The position numbers and the translations under genes are program-made. The notes beneath the pieces are model-generated. The model saw nothing but the letters and a program-made list of their open reading frames with translations, made no database searches and had not been told where the DNA came from. Of a stretch of 64,000 nucleotides of DNA, positions 38,932 to 51,562 are shown in pieces. Where the stretch lies: positions 1,610,111-1,674,110 of the forward strand of contig WBVU01000010.1 of NCBI GenBank assembly GCA_009192285.1, read 5' to 3'. The stretch's first letter is position 1. Each line of letters begins with the position of its first letter. Origin of the DNA: Morchella semilibera. Lineage: Eukaryota; Ascomycota; Pezizomycetes; Pezizales; Morchellaceae.

Positions 38932-41247
38932 TTAGAGGCTTCGGCAATTGGACTTACACCTGTCTCACACCGGCCATCGGAGGGAGTTTATCCTTTGTCC
39001 ATTTTTATTCATTCCATTACGTCTACTGCCTGTTCATTTGAAGGTAGATTTTTTGTAGATAAATTTACAAGCACATTATTACATTTCTAGCCTGGTGGAC
39101 AATGCTCTTCTTAAACTAGGTTATTAAGCATGATGAAGGACGGTTCTATTTGCGATAACATAATTAAGTGGGTGTATTTAGATGATAGCTTAGGCCTAGA
39201 AAGACTTGGTAGATAATGCTGTATCGTAACCTTTCCCACGTAGACTCAGTCAATAGAGTAGGCGCAGAAGATAAAGTATCAATCAATCAATAGGCACAGA
39301 AGATTACACGCGCCAAGACCGAGTGATACTATATGAGCAAACCACCAAGTTATTCGAGGGTACTCATTCACCTAATCGCGTGTATGTACTGATCGCGTAA
39401 AATAATCGACATATCTTGAAATATGTATGTATGAGGAAACAAAAATCATCAACCTCAAGGTATAAACCATATATAGACTTTGTCCCAAAATATGGCATAT
39501 ATGTGCACTTTGGGGATATTCAGCTCTTTAAAAAATCCCGTACCATATAAACAGCATTGTAATGCGGCATTCTAAAGGCATAGATTTCTGCAAGTGAGTA
39601 CCCCTAGTATAAGGCCGAGTCTTGTCATCTCGCCTTTGTTCTTGCTCCCCTCTAGTTCCTTCACGCAACGTCTCCTCCTTTTTTTACTCGATAAAATACT
39701 ACTCACTATCCCCCTATACGGCTCCGTCATGCTTGGGTCTGCAGGTAAGGAACTTGAAACCAGTTAGAACATTTTCACACCCAACTCACCTGGTACGCCC
39801 AGCTAGACGAGCCGAAATGAGACCAAATTTCTTACTGATGTACATTAAAAATATTCCCTATTTCTATTACTAGCGTACTGACGGGATGCCGTACTAGTGA
39901 TCCCACTCCACCTTTTGGTACTGTACATAGATGGATAACAAGTTTGTCCTACTTCTAACAACTACATATATACGAAGTAAGAGACTTAATTCACCACATG
40001 TATGTCCCTGACAGTCTGATCCTACGAGTACAAATACTAAAGTAGATATCTTATTTTTAGCAGTCAACATAAGCATTAGCTATTAGTTACTATTTTGATT
40101 TTATAGCCCATTATTACTTGAGATGTATCAATCATGGCTTCCACTACCTTTGGTGTCTCGATACTGCTATTGTCAATGCATTATCTTATATTGCATCGTC
40201 AATATTGAAGATGGTGTAATGGTAAAGTATTTGATGTCCCACCGCGAGCCTAGGGAATAAGCTCATCGCAACCGGACTTCCTATCAATCACACATCTAAG
40301 GGGTGTTCATTGAAACATTTGCCTGCCATTAGGTTACATACCGGAACCCATACCCGTACCTTTAAGACTACTTACCCAGACGCGGTAATATTATTCTTTT
40401 TTTACAAGACCTATCTTTATGGACACTATTCTGACATATATCACAGCAAAAAGCGGTCATATTATGTTAGAACTGTGGTAAACTACAAAATAGCAAGAGT
40501 ATCATTGACTCGAGGCTTGGGCGAGACATGTGGCGCACACGCATCAATATTTGCCCCTCCAAGTGGGGACAGTAATCAATAGAGGGATATTGTGGTAGAA
40601 ACAGAAAAGGGGTTTTCGGTGAAGATTTATCTACTAGATTATGTCAACGATGCTCGTATTCCTCCAACTTTTAGTTGTTCACGAGGACTGTGGCTAGGCA
40701 CTAATGATTGATTAACTGAGTCCAATCGCGCATTTCTAGGCGCATACTTTGTGTGCCGCCCCGTAGGGAAACGCTGTACCACATCAAAGTAAAGACGGTG
40801 GAAATTTGATTATGATTCAACTGGAAAATACCTCAACTGAAAGAAAGGAAAAAAAGGGGGGGGGGATCCAACTGCACTCCAGGAACAATATAGCTGTGAA
40901 TATATCCGCCCTAACTGGAGGGGAAAGGCGAGGGTCCAGTGGTCCTATAATTGACCAGACTGAACAATTCTCATGTCCATAAACCATGGGGTAGAAACAA
41001 GCGGTTGCGGGTGGGTGGATCTCTCGTCGATTTAGTAGAGAGAAGCAGAGCCTCAAAGCTTGGTGATGGCCTGTGCACAGGTTGAGCCGGGTAAGTTCTG
41101 AGAAAGCTTTGGAAAGTTTCATGCAAACCTCCGGACAACGTCTTGGTGAGCTTGCTACGAATAATATACCCCCCCTCAAATCCATTCAGATACCCCCCAG
41201 TACCACATTCGCCACTTTCAACATATACCAGAAGGCCATAACTCATC
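38932..41247. other. long spacer between DOA4 and LUC7
   Basis: 2.3 kb without a gene I can support. Open frames at 40310-40582 (+) and 40817-41423 (-) have no motif, and the latter runs antisense into LUC7. AT-rich with scattered homopolymers. The LUC7 promoter is expected at the right end. Confidence 0.45.
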
Positions 41248-42439
41248 ATGGCAGCAGGTTTGTCGCCCCCCATTGCTGACTTCCTACAGCATTTTTGACT
41301 AATTACCGATGCGCAAACAGAGCAACGCAGGCTCCTAGAACAGGTAAACCCCGACTTTTTAATAGTTACGCGTAACATGGCACAATTCTGATACATTCCT
41401 AGTTGATGGGCACGCCCAACCAAACAAACTCATCGGTACCTTTCACTGACCCCTCTGTCTGTCGAAGTTTTCTCGTAGGAACCTGTCCACACGACCTCTT
41501 CACGAATACCAAGGTATATATTTTGGCCCTTCTGCTGTCGCTGCCATTATCTTTGGCGGGTTCTAACAACCGTAATAGCAAGACCTAGGGCCTTGTAAAA
41601 AGACACACCTCGAAGCCCACAAGCAGGAATACGAGCGCGAAAAGAAGAACCGCGAATTTGGATACGAGTATGACTACCAGCGCGATCTTCAACGCTACAT
41701 CGACGAGTGTAACCGACGTATAGATGCTGCGCAACGCCGCCTTGATAAAACACCTGACGAGATAACCAAGACGAACTCACTGCTCAAGCATATTAGCGAT
41801 CTAGACAGCTCGATCTCTACCGGGCTACAGGAGGTAGAGGTGCTTGGTGAACAGGGTCAGGTAGCGAGAGCGCTAGAGGAGTACCACAAAGTTAAAGTCG
41901 CGAAGCAAGAAAAAGACAATAAAGAGAAAGAGTTGAAGCAGCTTTCAGATAGTGCAGGGCCTAGCGGCCATCAAAAGCTCCAAGTCTGCGATGTCTGTGG
42001 CGCGTATCTTTCTAGGCTGGATAACGATCGCCGTCTAGCGGATCATTTTTACGGAAAGGTAACCTCCCAATCATTAGATCATATTCAAATAGGATGCTAA
42101 TTATAATACTCCGGACAGATGCACTTAGGCTATGCGCAAATGCGAAGCACTCTCAAGAAGCTCCAAGATGACCTTGGGAGCCGTGGCCCGCCTCCAGGGC
42201 ATCATGGCGGAGGAGGACGGGAATTCCGTTCGGACGACAGACATGACGGGGGAGGTTACAGCAGAGACGGTCCTGGAGGCTACCGCGGAGGCGGTGGTGG
42301 TGGATTTAGAGGCGGGAGAGGCGGTGGTTATAGGGGAAGTAGAGGCGGGGGCGGAGGTGACGGGTGGGGCGGCCGTGGTAGCTCCGGTGGTGGTGGAGGG
42401 GGGTATGGTGGAAGAAGAGGTGGCGGCAGTGGATGGTAA
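41248..42439 (+). CDS. LUC7: U1 snRNP-associated splicing factor Luc7
   Basis: Five exons: 41248-41257, 41321-41343, 41403-41513, 41579-42058, 42119-42439; 314 aa. Luc7 helps U1 snRNP choose 5' splice sites. The first coding exon is 10 bp (ATGGCAGCAG), and splicing gives MAAEQRRLLEQLMG, the family N-terminus. A CCCH-type zinc finger follows (CRSFLVGTCPHDLF ... GPCKKTHLEAH). Next is a long helical middle (DLQRYIDECNRRIDAAQRRL) and a second C2H2 finger (CDVCGAYLSRLDNDRRLADH ... MHLGY). The tail is unusually Gly/Arg-rich (RGG type, about 80 residues) where animals have RS repeats. The gene converges on the RG-rich gene to its right with 299 bp between stops. Confidence 0.95.
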
Positions 42440-42738
42440 AATTCCAAACTGTCTTGCGTTCCCTCCTATATTCACGTTTTCACCGGAATGTAACACTATA
42501 AATGTTTCTCTCCCTTTACTTTCTTTTCTTTAGTAAGATTTGGCGCACCTTGGGGGGTGGGTCGGTCTTATTTTCCCCAGTATAATGTCCCCCTAGCTAT
42601 GAAAAGGCTTTTTAAGCAATTATCTCCCCACGAAACATGTAATAAACTAGATGTTTCGAACCTCAAACTAACTCCGTGCCTGCAATTTGAATATAACATA
42701 CATGATTAATCATCCAAGGGAAAACAATGCTTATAGTA

Positions 42739-44238
42739 TCAAGAAGCCGACTCAACTTGTTCCGCCCATGAATCCCCACCGACAGCAGGGGACAGTGGAG
42801 TCAAATTATCCTTGGCATGGTTTTTGGTATCCAAACCGTCTATTGCGGGAGTCTTTTCGTGGGCTATTACTTCTGAAGATGCTTTATTCTCTACAGGAGC
42901 TTCGCCTTCTGTTGATATTTCCCCTTCTGCGGGGGTCTTGGTATCCACGGGAGGCTGACCTTCCGCGCTTGTAGATGGATTGTTGGTAAGTGGTGCGTCG
43001 TTTTCGGCAACTTTATCTTGAGTAGTCGGTATACCCGCAGCGGCCTCGTCCTTGGATACTGCGGGGAGGGCAGGCCATTCTTGTGTTGCATTTGGGTTCC
43101 TGGGCGCTCCCCTAGATGTTGCTCCCCCCCTGTTAGGGCCCTGAGCTCCGCGTTGACCGCCAGAGGGACTACGGAAACCGCCTGGAGGACTACGGAAACC
43201 GCCTGGAGGACTACGGAAACCGCCTGGAGAACCACGGTTACCGCCTGAAGAGCCGCGGAAACCATCCGGAGAACCATGGGAAACAGGAGAACCACGTGTA
43301 AGGTCGACACCCCCGTGTGCGCCTCTACGAAATTGAGAAGACCCTCTTTTTGGATTATAGTCCTCTTCTGTTTTTGTTGAGTCCCATTCACGACTATTAA
43401 CGGCGTTGAGTTTCCTTTGCCTATTCTTCTCTCGCTCGTCGCTATCAAAGAGTTAACTAGGTTCCCGAGTGATATTACGTGAATGACCGGATTAGACATA
43501 CTCGAGCTCTTTCCTGCTCCTTTCTTGCTCGACTTTCTTCTTTCGCTCATAAATCCTCTTAGTGGCATCTGCCTGCCTTCGTGCCTCTTCCTGTACCTGG
43601 AAAGAGTTTTCATCCTCTTCAGCCTTTCGGCGGCGCTCAATGAGGCGCTCATCGTTGAGTTTTACACGTGCCATACGCTCCGTAAGCTCCTCCTCTGTAA
43701 GTTTGGCCTTTACTTATTTAGTTGTTGAAAAGGTAGGGTTTAGGGTGGGGGGACAAGGTATTATGGGAACCATTCATAAACCAGCGGTAAGGTGCGAATA
43801 ATAATAAATGTACTTGCGGAGATGGCTCAAATACCTTCTTCACACCACCAGAAAGGGTTCGGTCCTGCTTTTGCTACCCAGTCGATTGGTCTGTTAGAAA
43901 GACTTTATAGAGCCACCAGAAGCGACTCACCTGTTTTATGGCATCCTTGGACTCTGCAGCCGGGCCACCCGGCGCACCCTCTGCGGCCTTTGCCTCTTTT
44001 TGCGGGTTTCTTTGATCTACGCTTCTCGGTTGCTTTGCCAAAAAGTCAGCGTCGTTTGTGTAGAGCTATAAAAGCGTTCATTAAAAAGCGCGATTCGTAC
44101 AAGACCACCTCTCCCTCCTCTACCCCTCGAAGAAAAGGCCCGTGGCTCAGTGGGCGCACTCGGGGGCGGGTGCTGGGGAGCTGAAATCTCGCTTTCAAAT
44201 AGGTCTTCTGCTTCACGAGTTTGTGCAAAATCGTCCAT
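42739..44238 (-). CDS. conserved-looking Arg/Gly-rich fungal protein, function unknown
   Basis: Five exons: 44101-44238, 43931-44065, 43835-43873, 43502-43707, 42739-43441; 406 aa, all in phase. It begins MDDFAQTREAEDLFESE, an acidic motif, followed by RGRGGRGG. The middle is a charged predicted coiled coil (LTERMARVKLNDERLIERR ... EREKNRQRKLNAVNSREWD). RG/PGGF repeats follow, including four near-identical 7-residue units PGGFRSP encoded by a 21-bp repeat at about 43165-43240. The tail is acidic and Thr/Pro-rich, ending SWAEQVESAS. The layout suggests an RNA-binding or translation-associated protein, but that is inference; I cannot name it. The 39-bp exon is placed by phase and by the motif TLSGGVKKAKLTEEEL across it. 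Confidence 0.7.
43165..43240 (-). repeat. 21-bp tandem repeat within the RG-rich gene
   Basis: Near-identical 21-bp units (gactacggaaaccgcctgg on plus) occur about four times and encode PGGFRSP repeats. Confidence 0.8.
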
Positions 44239-44985
44239 AATTACTTGTGTAGATAGAGATAGGTATAGGACGAGAATGATGATTGGGGGTGGGCAGCTCC
44301 TTGTTGTTTATTATATATCCTACGAGTAGAATGGTGATTGATACTATGGTTTTGCAATAGCGGTGGTGATGCAACGCGTCGGGTGCCTTAAAGTACGGTT
44401 GCGGGGTTATGTTAAATCATCTTGCTAATGGAGGGGCTCCCGATTCTGTTTACCCGGCCTGAAAGGTACATGTATGTAGATTGCCATTAATTCTAGGTAC
44501 AGACTATGGCATACATTTCCTACAAGTATAAGGGTCCGACGCAGTAAATTTGATACATGTATGTTGCGGGCCTGCGTCTCTGTCATCTTATTCCAAACCC
44601 TAACCCTACAATGCCCTTCCTTCAAATGATCATTTGGAAGCCTTTGCACAAAATAGCTAGATCTGGATACCGGCCAATCAACAAATATATATGTATGTAC
44701 CTGCATGACATCATTTTATAACCGCCTGTCAGATTATATTTAGGCGGCTGTGCTCTTTTTGTTTGTTTGTTTGTTTGTTTGCGGCTCTGGTATCACCAAT
44801 ATTTCTTCTGCACAGTTTATTAAGTGAACCCCTTCCACTTTCCGTACGAAATTTTCCAAGATCTGATATCGGCCATTCATTAGCAGCATAAAAATGCATA
44901 AGTAGCGCCTGCCTGATTAATACTGCCGCGATCCTGTTATTATCGAAGAAACAAATAATAAAAACGTCCAAATCAATATATCAGT
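44239..44985. other. spacer between the RG-rich gene start and the BSD gene stop
   Basis: No gene. It contains two TACATGTA copies (44467, 44554), a double telomere-like ccctaaccctac at 44588-44600, and a (TTTG)n tract at 44758-44781. The RG-rich gene's promoter lies at the left end. Confidence 0.5.
44758..44781 (+). repeat. (TTTG)n microsatellite
   Basis: Six consecutive gttt units read directly in non-coding DNA. Confidence 0.8.
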
Positions 44986-46542
44986 TTATTCCCAGTCTTC
45001 TTCGCTGCTTGCATCATCTTCTGAATCGTCGTCATCCCCCTCTTCTCCATCTGGTTTGGATATCTAGAAACCTGTTAGGATTTATATCTAAGAGTAGACA
45101 AAGAGGTACAAATATACCTTTGCTGCCTTAGGACTACTCGTAGCTTGGCTTGGGGCTTTTGATGGAACTCCCGAGACTACATCGTAGCTCGATTCACTAT
45201 CGGGCTGTGACGTTACATCAATAGAATTTTTTGGCTTTAATAATTCTTCCTTAGGGATCAAAGTCTCTGTAGAAGCTGTCGGGGCGGTTTCCATTTTATC
45301 GGTCGGGGCTAAAGCAGCAGTCGAAACACCAGCTGGGGCAGCAGAAGCAGTACCAGCGAGCTTTGATGCCCCCTTTGAAGAATTGGGCACCCCTTCATCC
45401 GAACTATCTTCCTCATCATCCTCGTCCCATGCCACTTCTTCTTCGTCAAGGGTAGTGGCACCTATCTAATCAGTTTATGGCCCACACGCAAAATACTAGG
45501 TTTTGTTTTTACCTTTGAGCAGTTCCTTCCTCTTTTGTTCCTCCATGTCTAGTTCATTTCTTAGAAAGTAATATCTCCTCCAGAAGTCTCCGTACTGTAC
45601 TGAATCCGGGACAAGTTTCTCCATGGTACTCCTTAGTTCAGGATATTTCTCTAGGTCAGAAGCGATTTGCTCTGTTTTTTTGTCTGCAGAGAAATCCTTT
45701 GACCATTCTACAAACGTCGGTTCGCTAGAGTCTGTTTTGAAAAGTCCCAGATTTCCATGCAAAAGATGGAGCTGAGCGTCAAGCCTAGTCGAGCTATACA
45801 CACTCCAATTTGAGTATCGTCCCTCTGTAAAGGATGGGGGTAACTTACTATATTTGTCTCTTACCCTCCTCCCCTTTTTGCTCAAACACAATCTCTTTCT
45901 CCCTAACCGTTTCATCGCTTCCTTCTGGTGGTCTAATAGTAACAGCCTCTTTCAAGAAGTTACCAATATTTGTTCCAAACCTAAGTAGGTACTCGTCGGC
46001 CCTGGCCTCAGCTGCCTCGATCTCCGAGATTCTCTGCGCAGCACCCTTCTTTAACTTTGACAATAATCCCTCCTCTGCTACAGCTTCCTCGCCCCCCCCG
46101 GCTGCAACTCCGCCCTTTGGCGCCCCTCCTGTCTGCCTTTCTTTCTGAGCTCCAGTTGAGGGTGCCCCGCTCTGGTTGATTGAAAGCGATCGAGTCCGAT
46201 TAACTATTTCTGACCTGACAACACTGAAACCCTTTGAGGCCTGTTCTGCTCTTGTGGCAGCCTCCTTCTTTCCGACTTCGTAATAGGATTCGCCCTGTTT
46301 ATTTCATCAATATACCCGTCTTACTAGCCGGGTGCTTGTAAGAGAGGAAGACTAACCTGCTTTTTTACAGTTCCGATAAAGCTTCCAAACTTTGCACCCC
46401 ATGGAGAAGCCGATATGGCCCTGTAAGCCTCCTGAAACTCCTCATTCAACGATTCCTTCGGCCTCTCCGGATCTTTTCCTTTTCCGTTGCTCGGTTCTGA
46501 TGCGACGGCCTCCTCTTGTATGTGATCATATGCAAACTCCAT
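44986..46542 (-). CDS. BSD-domain protein (Dos2-like)
   Basis: Five exons: 46357-46542, 45865-46294, 45513-45824, 45118-45461, 44986-45063; 449 aa. It starts MEFAYDHIQEE, the first true ATG of the frame. An amphipathic N-terminal half carries ISASPWGAKFGSFIGTVKKQ and a coiled coil (LSKLKKGAAQRISEIEAAEA). The BSD domain lies at about 260-310, with the diagnostic Trp/Phe pairs (FVEWSKDFSADKKT ... YGDFWRRYYFLRNE). The C-terminus is acidic and ends DASSEEDWE. This layout matches fungal Dos2 and plant/animal BSD proteins, whose cellular role is poorly known. The family call is secure; a Dos2 orthology is probable. Confidence 0.85.
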
Positions 46543-47395
46543 GACAAGAGCCAAGTATTTTTCCTCGGTGATGTTCTCGTAGGTGGTGAGGCGCTGATTG
46601 TTATCAGAAACCTAGCTCGAGGGGTAGTTACTGATTGGTATTAGCGTCACATGTCTGTAGTCAAACCTACATGTAAAGTACATAGTCTGCTGCAACAACC
46701 ATCCACACTGCCAGTGTCACAATGTACCTAAGCCGAGGCCATTGAGACTCCCCTTCATGTAATTGTTCTACCCGTCTATTATCCCTAACTATTATACCTA
46801 TTAGACTCACTTATGGGGGTATATCCCACTCGAACTCGACGTTGCCACCAGTTACGCCCATAAATGCCTATCACTGACTAGTGTTGTAACATTAGAAACC
46901 TTAGGCCAACCATCACTTTTGGTCAAATACGGTATCGTGAAAAACTTCCGGATTAAATCGGAGTTTCAACCATTATACCATAGCAATGCTGTAGCAATAC
47001 CGCTTTCCTGGTACATACTGTAGCTGCAGGGTTCTTTCTACTAGGCCGGCAAACAGCACTTCTCAAAAGTGATGCTTGGCCTAAAGTCTCCAACAATTTA
47101 AAGCAGCGAGAACAAGCATAACACATACGTGCATACATGTATTACCGTGCTGCAATAACCAGTGATTTTTAAACTAATAGTGAGTAACATCAGAAATTGA
47201 TTACAAAGAAAAGAAAAAACAAAGAAGAAAAAGAAAAACTTAGTACATAGCTCTTCCTCGACTACCTCATATCTCATCTTGACTACCAATATCATATCAA
47301 TCATTTCCATCTGCCATCACGTCTATATGCTGCGAAACACACTAATGAACAATTATTGCAACTAATTTTCCCTACAAACATTCTCATAAAAACAT
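46543..47395. other. spacer between the BSD gene promoter and AGE2 3' end
   Basis: No gene. Two TACATGTA copies (46668, 47134). An A-rich stretch at 47205-47245 and a minus-strand frame at 47098-47310 are not convincing as coding. Confidence 0.5.
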
Positions 47396-49260
47396 TTATT
47401 TCCATACGTTCCCGAACAGATCATCCTGACCAAACCCTGTTGTCTGTAGTGGTGCCCCTGAAGTTGCAGCTCCTCCAGTGCTAAATGCGCCCCATTCATC
47501 ATCTTCAGTGCTCTTTGTAGGCGCCATAGACGAAATTCCTGTCACTGAAGTATGTGGTTTACTAATTGATGTTGTCGCCGGTGAACCCCACGCATTGGTG
47601 GCAACGCTAGCACCCCCTATTGACGTTCCCCAGGCAGACTCATTGTTTGAGGCCGTAGAAATTGTCGCAGCAGGTGCGGCCCATGCATTCGCATCAAATG
47701 AGAACTGCGGCGTGGTTGGCTGTTTAGGGGCAGCAGTATTACTGGTAGTCAAGTTAAATGTACTCATGGTGGACATGGCCGGAGCTGCGGGTGCAGGTGT
47801 CGAGGAAAAATCAAACAAATCATCCATTGCAGACGAGCCACTCGGCTTTGAATACATTGATTGCTTTGTAGACGTCGAAGAACCAAAGAATCCGTTACTT
47901 GAAGTAGGAGATAGTTGAGAACCAGCTGAGGATTTCATCATCCCAGCCGTTAGGTTTGCAAATGGAGAAGGCTTGGGCGCTACCGGTTGGGCAATTGGTA
48001 CGGTGGATATGGAAGGGCCTGTACTTTGTGAAGAAAACCCAAGCCCCCCAAATGCGTCATTGAGATCCCCGAGACCTGAGGATGCCGAATGTTGGTGGCC
48101 CGAAGGCTGCGCCATGCCGGAGAATGAAGAGCTCTGGGCATGTTGGGGTCGAGGCTGCGGCTTCGAGGCATATAGAGAGAGGATTGACCTGTTCAGGTCA
48201 GGCCGAGATGAGGCGGTGTTTGTGACCGGATTTGAATTTACGGAAGCTGGGCGAGCTGGAGTAGGGTCTGACGATCCAAAGAAATCCAAACCCAAAAGAG
48301 AATCAGCTGGCTTTGTAGATTTTGGCGGGGCGGGAGCACTCTTTGGAGGAGGCTGGTTTTTGTTTCCTGGAGGCGCGGTAGTAGACCTCGGCAGCTCCAT
48401 TGGAGAAAGGTCATCGAAGAGGTTGATATTTTGCTGTTGCTTCAGCGCTTGTTGTGGCGTGGGTGGGGAGGTTTGCCTGTTCTCCAACTTCTGCTGGACA
48501 ACTTTCAAAGGCTTAGATGACGAATTAGCAGGGGGAACTATGTAGGAAAAGAATGAGCTACCAGATTATCCTCTTCTCCAGAGTCATCGAGGGTAGATGG
48601 GTCAGGCATTCCGCCTTCCATAACCCATCTTTTTGCATCATATTTCGTGCGTACAAAGTTTTCAATTTTCCTACTCCGGGTCAGATCTTGCGCCCAATCA
48701 ATCCTAAGGGTCCCGGCGAAAGGTACGTACGCTTCTGACGGCACGTGCCCCGGTGCAAGATTTGCTTCCCAGTACCTGGCATAACTGTTAACCATTATTG
48801 TGTATATGAGCGTGTTTAGCTATTCATACTTATTCGCCTTAGTATTTCCCCACTTCAACATGTTGGCCAACTGTTCATCCGTCCATGTGTCAAGGTCCAC
48901 AGATTTAACTATGATTATAGCAACATTAGTTACTGTTGAGAGTAGCTTCAAAAAGAGCTCCAAAAGAGCTTTATACCTTTGCTGATATGAGTGCCCATGC
49001 CTCGATGTATGCCGGAGCATCTATACAGCTTCGATGTTAGTATCTATCCACAATGACAAGCTTCACAATATGAACACTATAAGCAACCTAATACATATGA
49101 AAAGCCCCAAATTCCAGCTAGCCCATCTGGGGAGCTTGTTTCTCTTGCAATCAGCGCATATTTTGTTTCCAGGTAACTTAAGTAGTGATTTAATGACAGC
49201 CTGATTTGCAGCGGCTTTGTCGGCAGCTTTGGCAGCAGCAGAATTGGGGCGCCGAGACAT
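47396..49260 (-). CDS. AGE2: ArfGAP, Age2/SMAP type
   Basis: Six exons: 49088-49260, 48977-49020, 48908-48830, 48775-48731, 48670-48562, 48511-47396 (minus strand); 521 aa. Age2 stimulates GTP hydrolysis by Arf at the trans-Golgi and endosome. The N-terminal ArfGAP domain has the zinc finger CADC ... CIRC, the catalytic-arginine segment IHRGMGTH, and [26 protein letters not shown] and IENFVRTKY. The C-terminal 370 residues are Ser/Pro/Gln-rich with [12 protein letters not shown] and DDLFGNVWK, which resemble adaptor/clathrin-binding peptides. The last intron uses an internal AG (acceptor before PLKVVQQ) because the nearer AG breaks the frame. Confidence 0.93.
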
Positions 49261-50379
49261 GCTTGAGTTATGGCGAGACGTGAGATGTGGGAAGGGAAGT
49301 TTAGGGAAATGCTCAGGGCTGCTATATAAAGGTATTAAAGCGTAAAGTTTGATGATCCTTCAGGGTGTAGGAGGTTCTTCAGCGTTAGTGTTGCCAGAAA
49401 TGGGGTTGACCCTCCTTTTTTTTCCTTGTTTCATAGAGGGGACACCACGACGGCGTCGTGAAGATTGTTTAGTAAGCGATTATAGACTTGGCATGATTAT
49501 GTGGACGTAGGAGATGAGGTAACTTATCAGTCAGCGTATATACTGAAGTTGCACAGCTTATTTACTCCATAGAATGGAGATACCAAATAAGCAACTCAGA
49601 CTCACTTTCCCATTACACATATCTATAGGCGTCTCCAAAAATTGGGTTTCAACAAACACCGTTTATCAAACTGTCCCTTAACATTTGATACCAGGTATTA
49701 TCTCTGAATATCTCCGTGCAGAGATCAGCCTCATATATTTCTTTAGTGTCCACCCGGAAAGGCCCTTATATTCTCGCCGCCGGGTCATACAAAAACGGTA
49801 ATTGATCTGTATACCACAAAATAGTGAGCTCTTGCTAGCTACAACCACCCGCCATGGTTCTCAAATCAGCCGCGAGAGTAATGTAGATGTAGGTGTTCTG
49901 TCCGTTGTCAGGTAATCATGTAGCATGAGTACATGCCTTATGTCAATGACAGGCTTTAATAATATAAACGATTTCCTTGGGTACCCTTGTGGTCACAGCC
50001 AGAGAGACCTATTCATGGTACTGGGGATCTTCTAGGTCACTCGGGTTCCAGCCCTTCCGCCCAAGAATTGATTGACTATAGTAGGCACTTGGCAATACTC
50101 GCCTACCATAAAGCGTTAGAACGAAAGTCTCCCGCCGTTCGGAAAAGATCCATAATTTTTTTTCCCCCCAGTTAGGTGTAACGGGCTAACAGCAAACAGC
50201 TGTCCTCTTGCATCTTGTGTTAATTGTCTTCCTCTTCTCTCCCTCCCCTTTCCCCCTTCTTCATCAGTCTCCATCTACTTAGACACTCTCACTTTCTCAC
50301 TTACCATATTATCCACAACATTCTTTCGACAATCCAACTAGACAATCCGTCACTTCCTTCAGCTTCAACATAAATCGCT
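49261..50379. other. divergent promoter region of AGE2 and cytochrome b5
   Basis: 1.1 kb between two start codons pointing outward. No gene recognised. A hairpin (GCTTATTT ... AAATAAGC with CTCCAT ... ATGGAG inside) lies at about 49557-49593. Pyrimidine-rich DNA at 50215-50345 precedes the cytochrome b5 ATG. Confidence 0.5.
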
Positions 50380-51232
50380 ATGTCTGACACTACACCTACT
50401 TTTACTCTTGAGCAGATCAAGGAGCACCAAACTAAAAAGGTATAACCAAGTTCGTTCCGCCAGGGTTTCTACTCGGGGGCCTTTGCGCTCTAACTAACAC
50501 TCCCATCTGCGACCAACAGGACTTGTGGATGGTTATTCACGATAAGGTTTACTCGATATCTGGTTTCGTCGATGAGCACCCGTACGTGATTCAACTCCTT
50601 ATGCGCGGCGGTACACTATAAATATTCTGCTAACATCGCTTTTCGTGCAATAGAGGTGGCGAGGAGGTCTTGATGGATGTTGCTGGGGTGGATGCTACTG
50701 AAGCTTTTGAGGTGTGTTCTTTTGTCACAAATTTGGCAGTTTTTGATTTAATATTGAACATATACTCATCCTGGTACCAACTACAGGACGTTGGGCATTC
50801 GGATGAAGCACGTGAAATTCTGACAGGACTTTTTGTTGGGAATCTGAAGAGAAGTGTACGTATTTGGCAGACATATCTACTTTCGTTGGCATCTCGGCAC
50901 CGCTTACAAAAAAAATGTTTAGCCGTCCGACAAGAAGCCTGCCGCCTCCACATCAAAACCTACGGCAGCGCAATCATCATCGGCAAACGCTGGAGTGTAT
51001 GTTCCCATTCCCCTACACCCGCTCCCAACCCTGTAACAGAAATGCTCGGCTCTAACATCTACCGACAACCCAAACCCCATCCCTATCCACACCACCACTA
51101 TCATTATCGTATCACCCTTCCTAGAAACATGGCTAACATCTTCTCTATAGCGCTTTCAATGGTTTCCTTGCTGTTGCCGCCGTCGGTGTTCTGGTGGTTG
51201 CCCTACAAACTCTATACCTAAGATGGACTTGA
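50380..51232 (+). CDS. CYB5: microsomal cytochrome b5
   Basis: Six exons: 50380-50439, 50520-50581, 50654-50711, 50787-50855, 50923-50996, 51151-51232; 134 aa. It supplies electrons to ER desaturases and sterol enzymes. The heme domain has both axial histidines: HPGG (split by an intron as CC|A) and the His of [33 protein letters not shown] and the [11 protein letters not shown] helix complete the fold. A Lys/Ser/Ala linker leads to a C-terminal hydrophobic anchor ([20 protein letters not shown]) with a basic end YLRWT, typical of tail-anchored ER proteins. Length and layout match the family. Confidence 0.95.
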
Positions 51233-51562
51233 GGGGATTATGTGAGGGGCTGTTCTTGACAAATGTTGAGACGGGGGAGGTTTCTGTACAACGCGTGTTT
51301 CTGGGTCCTTACGGCTCCGATGCGGTGCTCAAACTCTCTGGTTTTTTCTATCTGCTTTTTGTAATGTTCCAGAAATTCCCACCATATAACGTTCTTATGG
51401 GAAATTGTAATAGACTTGGAGTTTTATTCTGTGGATTTTCTGGGTTCCGTTCTTTTCTAGTTCATGCTTCATGATTGGCTCCAAAATTCAGCTCATCATC
51501 TAATTAGTATCCAATTAGGTGAATGCCCGGGTCCCCCGATTCCGGCAGCATGATCCGGTTAC

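Noticed and set aside
40971-41423. 150-aa minus-strand frame
   Set aside because: It runs antisense into the 5' exons of LUC7 and has no motif.
42891-43652. 253-aa minus-strand frame with repeated LQAVSVV
   Set aside because: It is an alternate frame of the PGGFRSP repeats; the in-phase spliced model explains the DNA better.
44586-44602. Telomere-like ccctaaccctac, and a similar gttagggtt near 51755
   Set aside because: Only two or fewer units each; too short to call interstitial telomeric repeats.
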